A DNA stretch of 5,993 nt from an uncultured Ruminococcus sp. (GCA_946055445.1 CAMGGF010000090.1:1-5993); one strand, 5' to 3'; shown: positions 1 to 5,993, counted from the first letter of the stretch. Program-made: numbers and translations. Notes: generated by a model not told the origin, from the sequence alone.

Positions 1-397
1 CGTCGCTGTTATAGGTATGGGAATGGGTATCGCCTTTGAGCCACCGTTTTTCTTTAAAGAAAAACTCGATTTCATATTCCGCGCGCACGCCGTTTCCGAC
101 ACGATCGAGCCCCACAATGATTTTCCAGTTCCCCGCAGCGGGCGTACAGCGGTCATAGCCCGGTGTTGCGTACTTTTCGCTGATAATCACATCTTGCCGC
201 ACATTGCCCGACGCGCCGATTTGCCTGCCGTCAGCGCCCACAAGTCCGAAATCGAGGTTGCCTTCTTCTTTCGGCGTCCAGGTATGGCGAATGCGCAGTT
301 CCTCCACATTTTCGGGCACTTCAAAATCTATATAAAAGCATTTTTTACAGTCTTCCGGTGTAAAATTCTTTTCCAAATGAATTGTTTTTGTCTGCAT
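1..397 (-). CDS. PHP-domain metallohydrolase, CehA/McbA-like (partial, 3' part beyond window)
   Basis: The minus strand is open from ATG at 397-395 to the window edge, giving 132 codons and no stop. The N-terminal ~115 residues look like a beta-rich domain, with ATPGY at 77-81 and GNWKIIVGL at 89-97. From memory, this arrangement of an ATPGY stretch followed by G-x-W is typical of the domain that precedes the PHP domain in CehA/McbA-type proteins. Residues 122-132 read GDTHSHTYNSD, the first PHP metal-binding motif, with His125 and His127 as predicted ligands. PHP enzymes are metal-dependent phosphoesterases or related hydrolases; the substrate here cannot be told. No signal peptide is seen, so it is probably cytoplasmic. 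The start is supported by an SD-like AGGTGG (complement of 405-410) 7 nt upstream and by a strong promoter behind it. It is divergent from the transporter gene, which suggests a shared theme or shared control. The remaining PHP motifs lie outside the window, so catalytic integrity cannot be judged. Confidence 0.85.
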   Translation of the reverse strand, partial: MQTKTIHLEKNFTPEDCKKCFYIDFEVPENVEELRIRHTWTPKEEGNLDFGLVGADGRQIGASGNVRQDVIISEKYATPGYDRCTPAAGNWKIIVGLDRVGNGVRAEYEIEFFFKEKRWLKGDTHSHTYNSD

Positions 398-412
398 AAA
401 AAATCCACCTCT

Positions 413-473
413 CGCATTTGGTACAATCATACAATATTTTTGATAATATGTCAAAGGAACTGTTGCAAATGCG
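413..473. repeat. 8-bp inverted repeat spanning the divergent promoters (candidate operator pair)
   Basis: CGCATTTG at 413-420 and its exact reverse complement CAAATGCG at 466-473 lie 53 bp apart centre to centre, about five helical turns. The left copy sits just downstream of the -10 of the minus-strand promoter. The right copy overlaps the -35 of the plus-strand promoter. The right copy also falls inside a looser palindrome, TTGC-N6-GCAA at 463-476. These positions would suit a regulator that binds both sites. However, an 8-bp match in ~130 bp can arise by chance, so this is only a candidate. Confidence 0.3.
426..454 (-). promoter_or_regulatory. Sigma-A-type promoter for the PHP gene
   Basis: Read on the minus strand, a perfect -35 box TTGACA (complement of 449-454) is followed after 17 bp by TATGAT (complement of 426-431), which matches 5 of 6 bases of the -10 consensus. 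The predicted start of transcription is near 419, leaving a leader of about 22 nt before the ATG at 397. This is one of the two strongest promoters in the window and suggests appreciable basal expression unless an operator covers it. Confidence 0.8.
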
Positions 474-491
474 CAAAAATTATGCTATATT
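463..491 (+). promoter_or_regulatory. Extended -10 promoter for the transporter-deacetylase operon
   Basis: TTGCAA at 463-468 (4 of 6 to TTGACA) is followed after 17 bp by TATATT at 486-491 (5 of 6 to TATAAT). The bases TGC at 483-485 form the extended -10 TGn element, which can compensate for a weak -35. Transcription should begin near 498, giving a leader of about 27 nt that holds the SD GAGGGAG (513-519), 5 nt before the ATG at 525. The weaker -35 would fit a promoter that is activated or regulated. Its -35 lies 8 bp from the -35 of the divergent PHP promoter. Confidence 0.65.
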
Positions 492-524
492 TTTTATGAA
501 TCAGAAAAAAGTGAGGGAGAATTT

Positions 525-1838
525 ATGGAAAACAACCAACCGCAAAGCAAATTGCGTAAAACCTCGCCGTTTCGATACGGCATCGGTATGTTCGGCACCT
601 CAATTCCCATCAATATGTTTAAAACCTACGCGGCAATCTTTTATGTAGGTATGCTGGGACTGCCGATGAAGCGGTATTCTTTGGTTTTGTTGATTTACAC
701 TTTTGTGGACGCGATTGACAACCCCGTTTACGGATTTTTGTCAGACAGGACACGCACCCGTTGGGGACGCAGACGCCCGTGGCTCGTTATCGGCGTGCCG
801 CTGTTGATTTTGTGCTTTATTTCGTTCTTTAATGTGCCGTCGTTTATCGGTGAAAATCAAACCGCGTTGTTTGTGTACTTTTTACTGATGTATATACTGA
901 CGGGCACACTTGACTCCTTGATGAACGCAAACTACGGTGCACTTTTCCCCGAACTGTTCCACAGCGACCACGAGCGCGCAAAAACCAACGCCATTCGCCA
1001 GGCATTTCAACTTGTGGCAATGGTGATAAGTATTGCGCTGACGCCTATGATTACGGAAAAAATCGGGTATCGCTTAACGGCAGTCATTTACGGTGTGTTG
1101 GCACTGGCAGTCATTCTGTACTGCACCTTCGGCTGTCATGAAGACCCCGAAAGTTGGTCCACGGAAACACCGAAGATTTGGGGCAGTATTAAAGCGCTCA
1201 TTACCAACAAAAAGTTTTGGATTTTCGGGCTGACAGGCGCATTTTATTCTGCGGCATTTTCCCTGATTTCGCAGGCTATTCCGTTTTATGTGCAGTATTC
1301 GCTGAAACTTGACAGCAGCAAAACCACGCTTTTAATGGCGGCGGTCTTTGCGGTTGCGCTCGTCGGTATATTGATTTGGAGCAAACTTACAAAGCGTATT
1401 CCCATTATGAAGATTTGGCGCGCATCTTTCTTTATTATGGCTGTGGGTGTTGCACCGCTGTTCTTTATTAACAGTTTGGTGCCCGCTATGTGCATTGCAG
1501 GTGCAGTCGGCTTCGGCGTTGCAGGGTGCTTGACCACAATGGACTGCATCGGCGCTAAATTTATGGACGAGGATTACAAAAAATACGGCGTAAAACGTGA
1601 GGCAATTATTTCCAGTTGTATGGGTGTTATGAACCGTTTAAACGGTCTGTTTACCTCCCTCGCCTTTTACATAGCGGCAACCGCATTCGGCTTTGAAAGC
1701 GGCGAGAATCCCGGCCCCAACCCCGACCTTGCATCCAGAATGCTTTTGATTGTATTCCCCGGGGTGGCGGTACTGATTTCCGCGATTATTTCCCTGTTCC
1801 TGCACTTCAAGGACGAAAACAGCAATGAACAAGAATAA
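525..1838 (+). CDS. GPH-family sugar:cation symporter (MelB/LacS/UidB-like MFS)
   Basis: This 437-residue protein has about 12 hydrophobic segments and the length usual for the glycoside-pentoside-hexuronide:cation symporter family. The defining motif is at residues 62-85: DAIDNPVYG followed by LSDRTRTRWGRRRP. This is the cytoplasmic loop 2-3 signature and the helix 2 cation-binding region. A second family stretch, NANYGALFPEL at 134-144 followed by ERAKTNAIRQ, and DEDYKKYGVKREA at 348-360 in the C-terminal half also fit. It should sit in the inner membrane and bring in a glycoside with H+ or Na+; the sugar cannot be read from sequence. By alignment with MelB (DAIND), Asp62 matches Asp55, but Asp65-Asn66 replaces Asn58-Asp59. 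The start is supported by SD GAGGGAG 5 nt upstream. Its end overlaps the deacetylase gene by 14 nt, so the two are co-transcribed and probably translationally coupled. A GPH transporter does not phosphorylate its cargo, so the intracellular substrate would be the free sugar. Confidence 0.93.
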   Translation: MENNQPQSKLRKTSPFRYGIGMFGTSIPINMFKTYAAIFYVGMLGLPMKRYSLVLLIYTFVDAIDNPVYGFLSDRTRTRWGRRRPWLVIGVPLLILCFISFFNVPSFIGENQTALFVYFLLMYILTGTLDSLMNANYGALFPELFHSDHERAKTNAIRQAFQLVAMVISIALTPMITEKIGYRLTAVIYGVLALAVILYCTFGCHEDPESWSTETPKIWGSIKALITNKKFWIFGLTGAFYSAAFSLISQAIPFYVQYSLKLDSSKTTLLMAAVFAVALVGILIWSKLTKRIPIMKIWRASFFIMAVGVAPLFFINSLVPAMCIAGAVGFGVAGCLTTMDCIGAKFMDEDYKKYGVKREAIISSCMGVMNRLNGLFTSLAFYIAATAFGFESGENPGPNPDLASRMLLIVFPGVAVLISAIISLFLHFKDENSNEQE

Positions 1839-2676
1839 ATATTTAATTATCAACGCCGATGATTTCGGCTATAATGAAGAACAGACAACAGCCATATGCG
1901 AGTTATATAAAAACGGATTGATTACCTCAACCTCTTTCATGGCAGTGGCGGACAGCGCAAGCGAAGCGGCAACCTTGGCGGCAAAGGAAAATATTACGGT
2001 CGGGATACATTTAACCGTAAACTCCGACAACGCCAAACACCGCTGGCAGAGTGTCAGCGGCGCGAAATCCCTTTCGGACGGGGCGGGATTATATCCTAAC
2101 CAATCGGGGATTGCTCTGCACGCACGGCACCGTGACATTGCCGCCGAATTGGAGGCACAATACGATTTTGCCGTAAAAAACGGCTGTGCGGTTGACCACG
2201 CTGACAACCATTGCGCCACGCTGTACGGCATTAACGGGCGGCGGTTTTACCGTGACGCTTACGCCTTTTGCAGTCGTCACAACCTCCCCTACCGTTTCCC
2301 AAAAACGCCGTATTTTTTAGAACGGCAGTTGGGGCAAAAACTCCCCCGCGCGGTGCTCGCGTTTCAAAAGCATTTGGTACGCCTCGGCGAAAAGCAAGGC
2401 GTGAAAATGCCTGATGATGTGGTTTCCAATCCGTATACGCTCGAAAAAATCGGGAATTACGAAGGGTTGCGCCGTTATTATCTCGACGCGGTGGAAAATT
2501 GCATTGACGGCGTAACGGAAATGTTTTTGCACCCCGCCTACCCTGCCGACAACGGCGAACGCGAATGGCAAAAGCGCGTTTGGGAATTGCAACTTCTGCA
2601 AAGCGGCGACATTTTAGAGAAGGCAGAGAAAAAAGGCATACAGGTTGTTTCCTGGCGCATATTTGAGAATTTATAA
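1825..2676 (+). CDS. YdjC/ChbG-family carbohydrate deacetylase
   Basis: This 283-residue protein begins with the hallmark KYLIINADDFG (5-15). It continues with GIHLT (60-64), DHADNHCATLYG (124-135) and FLHPAYP (234-240). By family knowledge, a metal ion is held by Asp from the ADDFG motif (Asp12/Asp13), His62 and His129, and these enzymes remove N-acetyl groups from oligosaccharides (ChbG acts on chitooligosaccharides). No signal peptide is seen, so it works in the cytoplasm. The length is slightly above E. coli ChbG (about 249 residues). Its ATG at 1825 lies inside the last codons of the transporter gene (14-nt overlap), with AAGGA at 1809-1813 as a somewhat distant SD (11 nt). Ribosomes finishing the transporter could re-initiate here. 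The next TTG/ATG choices would cut into the ADDFG motif, so this start is firm. It is the last gene of the operon, followed by a terminator. The name chbG is not assigned because the substrate and neighbours differ from the E. coli chb operon. Confidence 0.9.
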   Translation: MNKNKYLIINADDFGYNEEQTTAICELYKNGLITSTSFMAVADSASEAATLAAKENITVGIHLTVNSDNAKHRWQSVSGAKSLSDGAGLYPNQSGIALHARHRDIAAELEAQYDFAVKNGCAVDHADNHCATLYGINGRRFYRDAYAFCSRHNLPYRFPKTPYFLERQLGQKLPRAVLAFQKHLVRLGEKQGVKMPDDVVSNPYTLEKIGNYEGLRRYYLDAVENCIDGVTEMFLHPAYPADNGEREWQKRVWELQLLQSGDILEKAEKKGIQVVSWRIFENL

Positions 2677-2683
2677 CCGCAAA

Positions 2684-2721
2684 AACCCGCAGTTCATTAT
2701 AGACTGCGGGTTATCTGTTTT
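2684..2721 (+). terminator. Rho-independent terminator of the transporter-deacetylase operon
   Basis: A perfect 10-bp stem pairs AACCCGCAGT (2684-2693) with ACTGCGGGTT (2703-2712) around a 9-nt AT-rich loop. A T-rich tail (TTATCTGTTTT, 2711-2721) follows. It begins 7 nt after the stop codon of the deacetylase gene. An A-run precedes the stem, so a short part of it could also act in reverse, but there is no minus-strand gene here to end. The T-tract is interrupted, so termination may be partial. Confidence 0.85.
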
Positions 2722-2842
2722 AAGCCTGATGTTCGGTCAACAAGAATATAGTATTATATGCATTATAGGTACTTTCGTCAAGAAATACAGCGAGCTATTT
2801 ATAAAATGTTCAAACTTCCAGTCGAAATACCACGGTTTCAAA
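2722..2842. other. AT-rich upstream region of the beta-galactosidase gene with weak candidate binding sites
   Basis: No gene is supported here. Two short patterns might be binding sites. GAAATAC occurs as a direct repeat at 2782-2788 and 2824-2830, 42 bp apart (about four helical turns), and the second copy ends 12 nt before the -35. AAATA (2783-2787) and TATTT (2796-2800) form an imperfect palindrome whose centre is CG (2791-2792), a layout seen in LacI-family operators. Both are short enough to be chance in AT-rich DNA. Confidence 0.25.
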
Positions 2843-2872
2843 TTGACAAGGCTTATCTGTTTTTGGTATGAT
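2843..2872 (+). promoter_or_regulatory. Sigma-A-type promoter of the beta-galactosidase gene
   Basis: A perfect TTGACA at 2843-2848 is followed after 18 bp by TATGAT at 2867-2872 (5 of 6). Transcription should start near 2879, leaving a leader of about 29 nt with SD GAGGG at 2897-2901, 6 nt before the GTG start. Together with the terminator upstream, this makes the beta-galactosidase gene its own transcription unit. The same TTGACA/TATGAT pair is used by the PHP gene promoter. Confidence 0.8.
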
Positions 2873-2907
2873 ATTGTAGAGAAATCAATGAAAAGTGAGG
2901 GCTTATT

Positions 2908-5900
2908 GTGCAATACTCCGTTCACCGCAAATTACACACCGATTTCAGTGTATTTGAAGAAAACAAACTGCCTGCGCGCAGTTATTTTATTCCCTTTTCC
3001 ACGGTGGAAAAGGTCAATGCAAGCGACTACAAAAACGAGCGCTACACATCTGACAGAATTCTTATGCTCAGCGGCGAGTGGGAGTTTGCCTATTTTGACC
3101 GTTTAAGTAAAATCCCCGAACCGTTTGACACCGCGTCGGCGCAGTTTGACAAAGTAAATGTTCCCTCCACTTGGCAACGGACGGGCTATGACCAAATCGC
3201 TTATATCAACACGCGGTATCCGTTCCCCAAAAAGCCGCCCCATATCCCCGAAGATGTGACTGTGGGCATTTACAGAAAAACCGTTGTTTTGACGGAAAGC
3301 GAGCGCAAGGTCATCACATTTTTAGGCGTGGCAGGTGCCTTGGCACTCTATATAAACGGCAAATATGTTGGATATTCCGAGGGCTCGCACAACACAGCGG
3401 AGTTTGACATTACGCCCTTTGTAACAGACGGGGAAAATGAAATTGTAGCCGTTAACTACAAATGGAGCAACGGCACATACCTTGAATGTCAGGATATGTT
3501 CCGTGAAAACGGCATTTTCCGTGATGTATACATGACTTCTCTGGGCGCAAGTTATATTTCCGATTTCCTGTTCCGCCCGCAGAAAAATACAGACGGCACA
3601 TATGATTTGCATATCCGCGTTGACGGGCAATTCCAAGACGGTACAAAATTGCACATTGCCGCAAAAACCAGAGACGGCATTTTGTTTGAAACCAACCTTT
3701 TGCCCCGGACGGAAACAACTGTTTCTGCACTGACGGTTAAAGAGTGGTCGGCAGAAATTCCCAATATTTATGAAGTTCTGCTCACGCTTACTCAAAACGG
3801 CACAGAGGCAGAGGCTGTACGCACTTATGTAGGCTTTAAAGATGTACGCATCAAGGGCGAAGTGTTCTACTTAAACGGTCAGCCCATTAAAATGTTCGGT
3901 GTCAACCACCACGATACGCATATGACAAAGGGTTACGCCGTTTCTCTTGACGATTTGGAGAAAGATGTGCAGTTGATGAAAGCATACAACTGCAACGCTG
4001 TGCGTACCTCCCACTATCCCCCCGATCCGGTCTTTTTGACCATGTGCGACATTTACGGCCTTTACACCGTTGACGAGGCAGATATTGAAACGCACGGCTT
4101 TTATTCCGTGCCCGGCACTTACCGCCCTGGGCGGCTGAGCAACAACCCGAAATGGGCGTCCCATTACCTGGACCGTGTTGTCCGTATGTATGAGCGTGAT
4201 AAAAACCACATTTGCGTAACCATGTGGAGTCTGGGCAACGAATCCGGCGGCTACAAATGCCAAGATGTTTGCTATGACTTTTTGCACAAGGAAAATCCCG
4301 AAGTGCCCGTACATTACGAGGGTGTCAACCGCAGTAAGCGCTGGGCTTATGATGTTGTTTCCAGAATGTACGGCAGACCGAAATTGATGCGCAAAATCTT
4401 AAACGGCACAGCGGGCAAAAAATACAAGGGCAAGCCTTTCTTCCAATGCGAATATGCCCATGCCATGGGTAACGGCCCCGGTGGATTGGAAGAATATATG
4501 CAGTTGTTCTATGCTTCCGAGCAATTTATGGGCGGCTGTATTTGGGAATGGGCAGACCACAGCGTATACGATGAAAACGCAAAATACAAATGGACCTACG
4601 GTGGCGACCACAACGAGCCTATCCACGACGGCAACTTCTGTGTTGACGGGCTGTTCTACCCCAACCGTGAGCCTTCAAGCGGTGCTTTGGAAATGAAGGT
4701 TTGCTACCGCCCCATTCGTGCAAAGTATTTGGGCGGCGGCAAAGTGGAACTTAAAAACACACGCTATTTCAAAGCGACGGACGATATTGCCGTGTTTTAT
4801 CGGATTATGAAGGACGGCAAAGAGACGGAAAACGGCACGGTGGATATGCCCTTGCAACCGCAGGAAACAAAACAAATCGCGCTGAACGCAGAGGCATTAC
4901 AATGTGCTGATGCAGATGTTTTCATCGACCTTATCTACCGCGACAAACAAACGGGTGACGAAATTGCCACAGAACAGTTGGCGGTATCTGCCGCTGTTCT
5001 CCCCCACGCCGAAAAACCGCGCGAAGTTGCGGGAATTGCCGCTGACAACGGCAAAATTGATGTGACTTTCGAAGAAGGTAAAGCGGTATTTGACTGCAAA
5101 AAAGGACTTGTCCGTTACCAAAAAGACGGCACGGAATATGTTAACGGCACACCGCTTGACGGTCTTTCGGGCTTTGTGCCGCACATTTACCGCGGGCGGC
5201 TCGACAATGACCAATACCTGAAAATTTTCTGGGATATTTTGGGGTTGGAAGGCGCAAAAGCGCATTTTGCAGGCTGTAAAGTCAAATCGGACGGCGACGG
5301 CAAGTTTGTGCGTACCGCTTATAACTTCATTACGCGCGGGATTTTCGTGTTGGCACGGGCGACGGTGGATTACCGGTTCTCGAAGACCGGCGAAATAACC
5401 GTTTCCGCAACACTGCACAAAATTTGCCCTGTGACGGCGCAGTTGCCGCGTTTCGGCGTGCATTTGGAAATGCCGAAAGACTTTGAAAAGGTCACCTATT
5501 ACGGCAGAGGGCCTGCGGAGAACTATGCGGATTTCAAGGAGCACGCACCCGTGGGGCTTTACGAGACAACCGTTACCGATATGCCCCACAAGTACATTAA
5601 ACCGCAGGATTCGGGCAACCGCGGCGAAACACGCTACGCTGTTTTGCAAAACGAAAACGGCAAAGGACTTTGCTTTGCGGCGGCAGACAATTACTTGAAC
5701 TTTAACGCAAATCACTTCACATTAAATCAGTTAATTAAAGCCGCACATATTGAGGATTTGCCCGACACGGACACCACCAATGTTTCGGTGGACGGCTTTG
5801 TGCGCGGTACAGGCTCGGCAAGTTGCGGCCCCGCACCCGCAAAGGAATATTTAATTCCGTTTGGGTACACAAGACCGCTTTCATACACATTTACTGTAAA

Positions 5901-5913
5901 AACGGTGGAATAG
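2908..5913 (+). CDS. lacZ: GH2 beta-galactosidase, LacZ type
   Basis: This complete 1001-residue enzyme is close to the 1023 of E. coli LacZ and collinear with it. In order it has the sugar-binding jelly roll (about 50-213), an Ig-like domain (215-311), the TIM barrel (313-597), a second Ig-like domain (612-700) and the C-terminal beta-sandwich (713-1000). Catalytic residues are present: acid/base Glu445 in WSLGNES (440-446) and nucleophile Glu515 in CEYAHAMGN (514-522). Also conserved are Asn101, Asp196, His335, His369, the Mg2+ ligands Glu394 and His396 (IETHG), Tyr488, His518 and Trp546, matching E. coli N102, D201, H357, H391, E416, H418, Y503, H540 and W568. Asn604 is replaced by Asp580 (FCVDG). 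No Trp is seen where W999 of E. coli LacZ would be. There is no signal peptide, so it acts in the cytoplasm on imported beta-galactosides. The GTG start has SD GAGGG 6 nt upstream and its own promoter. The stop is TAG. It could be specific for galactosides other than lactose. Confidence 0.95.
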   Translation: MQYSVHRKLHTDFSVFEENKLPARSYFIPFSTVEKVNASDYKNERYTSDRILMLSGEWEFAYFDRLSKIPEPFDTASAQFDKVNVPSTWQRTGYDQIAYINTRYPFPKKPPHIPEDVTVGIYRKTVVLTESERKVITFLGVAGALALYINGKYVGYSEGSHNTAEFDITPFVTDGENEIVAVNYKWSNGTYLECQDMFRENGIFRDVYMTSLGASYISDFLFRPQKNTDGTYDLHIRVDGQFQDGTKLHIAAKTRDGILFETNLLPRTETTVSALTVKEWSAEIPNIYEVLLTLTQNGTEAEAVRTYVGFKDVRIKGEVFYLNGQPIKMFGVNHHDTHMTKGYAVSLDDLEKDVQLMKAYNCNAVRTSHYPPDPVFLTMCDIYGLYTVDEADIETHGFYSVPGTYRPGRLSNNPKWASHYLDRVVRMYERDKNHICVTMWSLGNESGGYKCQDVCYDFLHKENPEVPVHYEGVNRSKRWAYDVVSRMYGRPKLMRKILNGTAGKKYKGKPFFQCEYAHAMGNGPGGLEEYMQLFYASEQFMGGCIWEWADHSVYDENAKYKWTYGGDHNEPIHDGNFCVDGLFYPNREPSSGALEMKVCYRPIRAKYLGGGKVELKNTRYFKATDDIAVFYRIMKDGKETENGTVDMPLQPQETKQIALNAEALQCADADVFIDLIYRDKQTGDEIATEQLAVSAAVLPHAEKPREVAGIAADNGKIDVTFEEGKAVFDCKKGLVRYQKDGTEYVNGTPLDGLSGFVPHIYRGRLDNDQYLKIFWDILGLEGAKAHFAGCKVKSDGDGKFVRTAYNFITRGIFVLARATVDYRFSKTGEITVSATLHKICPVTAQLPRFGVHLEMPKDFEKVTYYGRGPAENYADFKEHAPVGLYETTVTDMPHKYIKPQDSGNRGETRYAVLQNENGKGLCFAAADNYLNFNANHFTLNQLIKAAHIEDLPDTDTTNVSVDGFVRGTGSASCGPAPAKEYLIPFGYTRPLSYTFTVKTVE

Positions 5914-5993
5914 GATTTTGTGACCGACAGCGGATTTGGATACAAATTGACGGAACGGTCAAGACCGTTCCCTACACGCACGAAATGTAATAC
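5914..5993. other. Short non-coding tail after lacZ
   Basis: No coding frame with a start and ribosome binding site is visible in these 80 bases. Apart from the inverted repeat at 5952-5971 it holds no recognised signal, and no T-tract follows any stem. The true terminator of the beta-galactosidase transcript may lie beyond the window. Confidence 0.5.
5952..5971. repeat. Perfect 9-bp inverted repeat, possible dispersed palindromic element
   Basis: GGAACGGTC (5952-5960) and GACCGTTCC (5963-5971) are exact reverse complements separated by AA. The right arm is followed by CTACA (5972-5976). On the minus strand this reads TGTAGGGAACGGTC and onward, a form that resembles short palindromic repeats scattered between genes in many clostridial genomes; that likeness is from memory. 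Neither side has a T-tract, which argues against a standard intrinsic terminator, although the hairpin could still protect the 3' end of the lacZ transcript. Confidence 0.6.

Noticed and set aside
17..499. Plus-strand open frame of 160 codons at the left end
   Set aside because: It is antisense to the PHP gene, whose minus-strand translation gives ATPGY and GDTHSHTYNSD. The frame also runs through both divergent promoters.
418..648. Plus-strand open frame of 76 codons over the transporter start
   Set aside because: It begins upstream of the predicted transcription start, has no SD, and is out of frame with the well-supported transporter gene.
2711..2863. 11-bp direct repeat TTATCTGTTTT at 2711-2721 and 2853-2863
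   Set aside because: One copy is the terminator tail and the other is in the lacZ promoter spacer. The sequence is T-rich and low in complexity, and no common role is apparent.
2843..2907. Possible TTG start at 2906 for lacZ
   Set aside because: TTG at 2906-2908 is out of frame with the LacZ reading frame; GTG at 2908 is in frame and well spaced from its SD.
2645..3106. Plus-strand open frame of 153 codons between the deacetylase and lacZ genes
   Set aside because: It starts inside the deacetylase gene, crosses a strong terminator and a promoter, and ends inside lacZ in another frame. Its translation shows no domain.
3322..3795. Minus-strand open frame of 157 codons
   Set aside because: It is antisense to the sugar-binding and Ig-like domains of LacZ and has no recognisable features.
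4897..5715. Long open frame of 272 codons on the minus strand
   Set aside because: It lies wholly inside the lacZ gene, whose plus-strand frame carries conserved GH2 domain features throughout (for example YYGRGPAENYADF). The antisense protein shows no recognisable domain and no ribosome site was noted.
5952..5980. The palindrome after lacZ as a rho-independent terminator
   Set aside because: No T-tract follows the stem on either strand, so it was kept as a repeat and not called a terminator.

Overview
The window looks like a piece of a low-to-medium GC Firmicutes chromosome, most likely a gut-type clostridium (Oscillospirales-like). This is inferred from near-consensus sigma-A promoters, purine-rich Shine-Dalgarno (SD) sites, AAA/GAA-rich but mixed codon use, and a LacZ with a clostridial-style N-terminus. 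No rRNA, tRNA, CRISPR array, transposase or integrase was seen.

Layout: (1) Positions 1-397, minus strand, hold the first 132 codons of a PHP-domain metallohydrolase of the CehA/McbA type. The gene runs off the left edge. (2) Positions 398-524 are a compact divergent promoter region. A TTGACA-17-TATGAT promoter faces left and an extended -10 promoter faces right, with their -35 boxes only 8 bp apart. (3) Positions 525-1838 encode a GPH-family (MelB/LacS/UidB-like) sugar:cation symporter. It overlaps by 14 nt a YdjC/ChbG-type carbohydrate deacetylase (1825-2676), so the two form an operon that closes with a good intrinsic terminator (2684-2721). (4) Positions 2722-2907 contain a second strong promoter (TTGACA-18-TATGAT) and some weak candidate operator elements. 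(5) Positions 2908-5913 encode a complete 1001-residue LacZ-type GH2 beta-galactosidase with a GTG start. (6) After it lies a short non-coding tail with a perfect 9-bp inverted repeat (5952-5971) that lacks a U-tract and resembles a dispersed palindromic repeat more than a terminator.

Taken together the genes look like a small saccharide-utilisation locus. The symporter would import an unphosphorylated oligosaccharide, the deacetylase would remove an N-acetyl group from it, and the cytoplasmic beta-galactosidase would cut a terminal beta-galactose. The PHP protein would act on a phosphoester or related bond of unknown nature. No regulator gene is visible. The individual families are well known. 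The possible novelty is the combination of deacetylase, GPH transporter and LacZ, which suggests an N-acetylated beta-galactoside as substrate. That is a hypothesis, not something the sequence proves.
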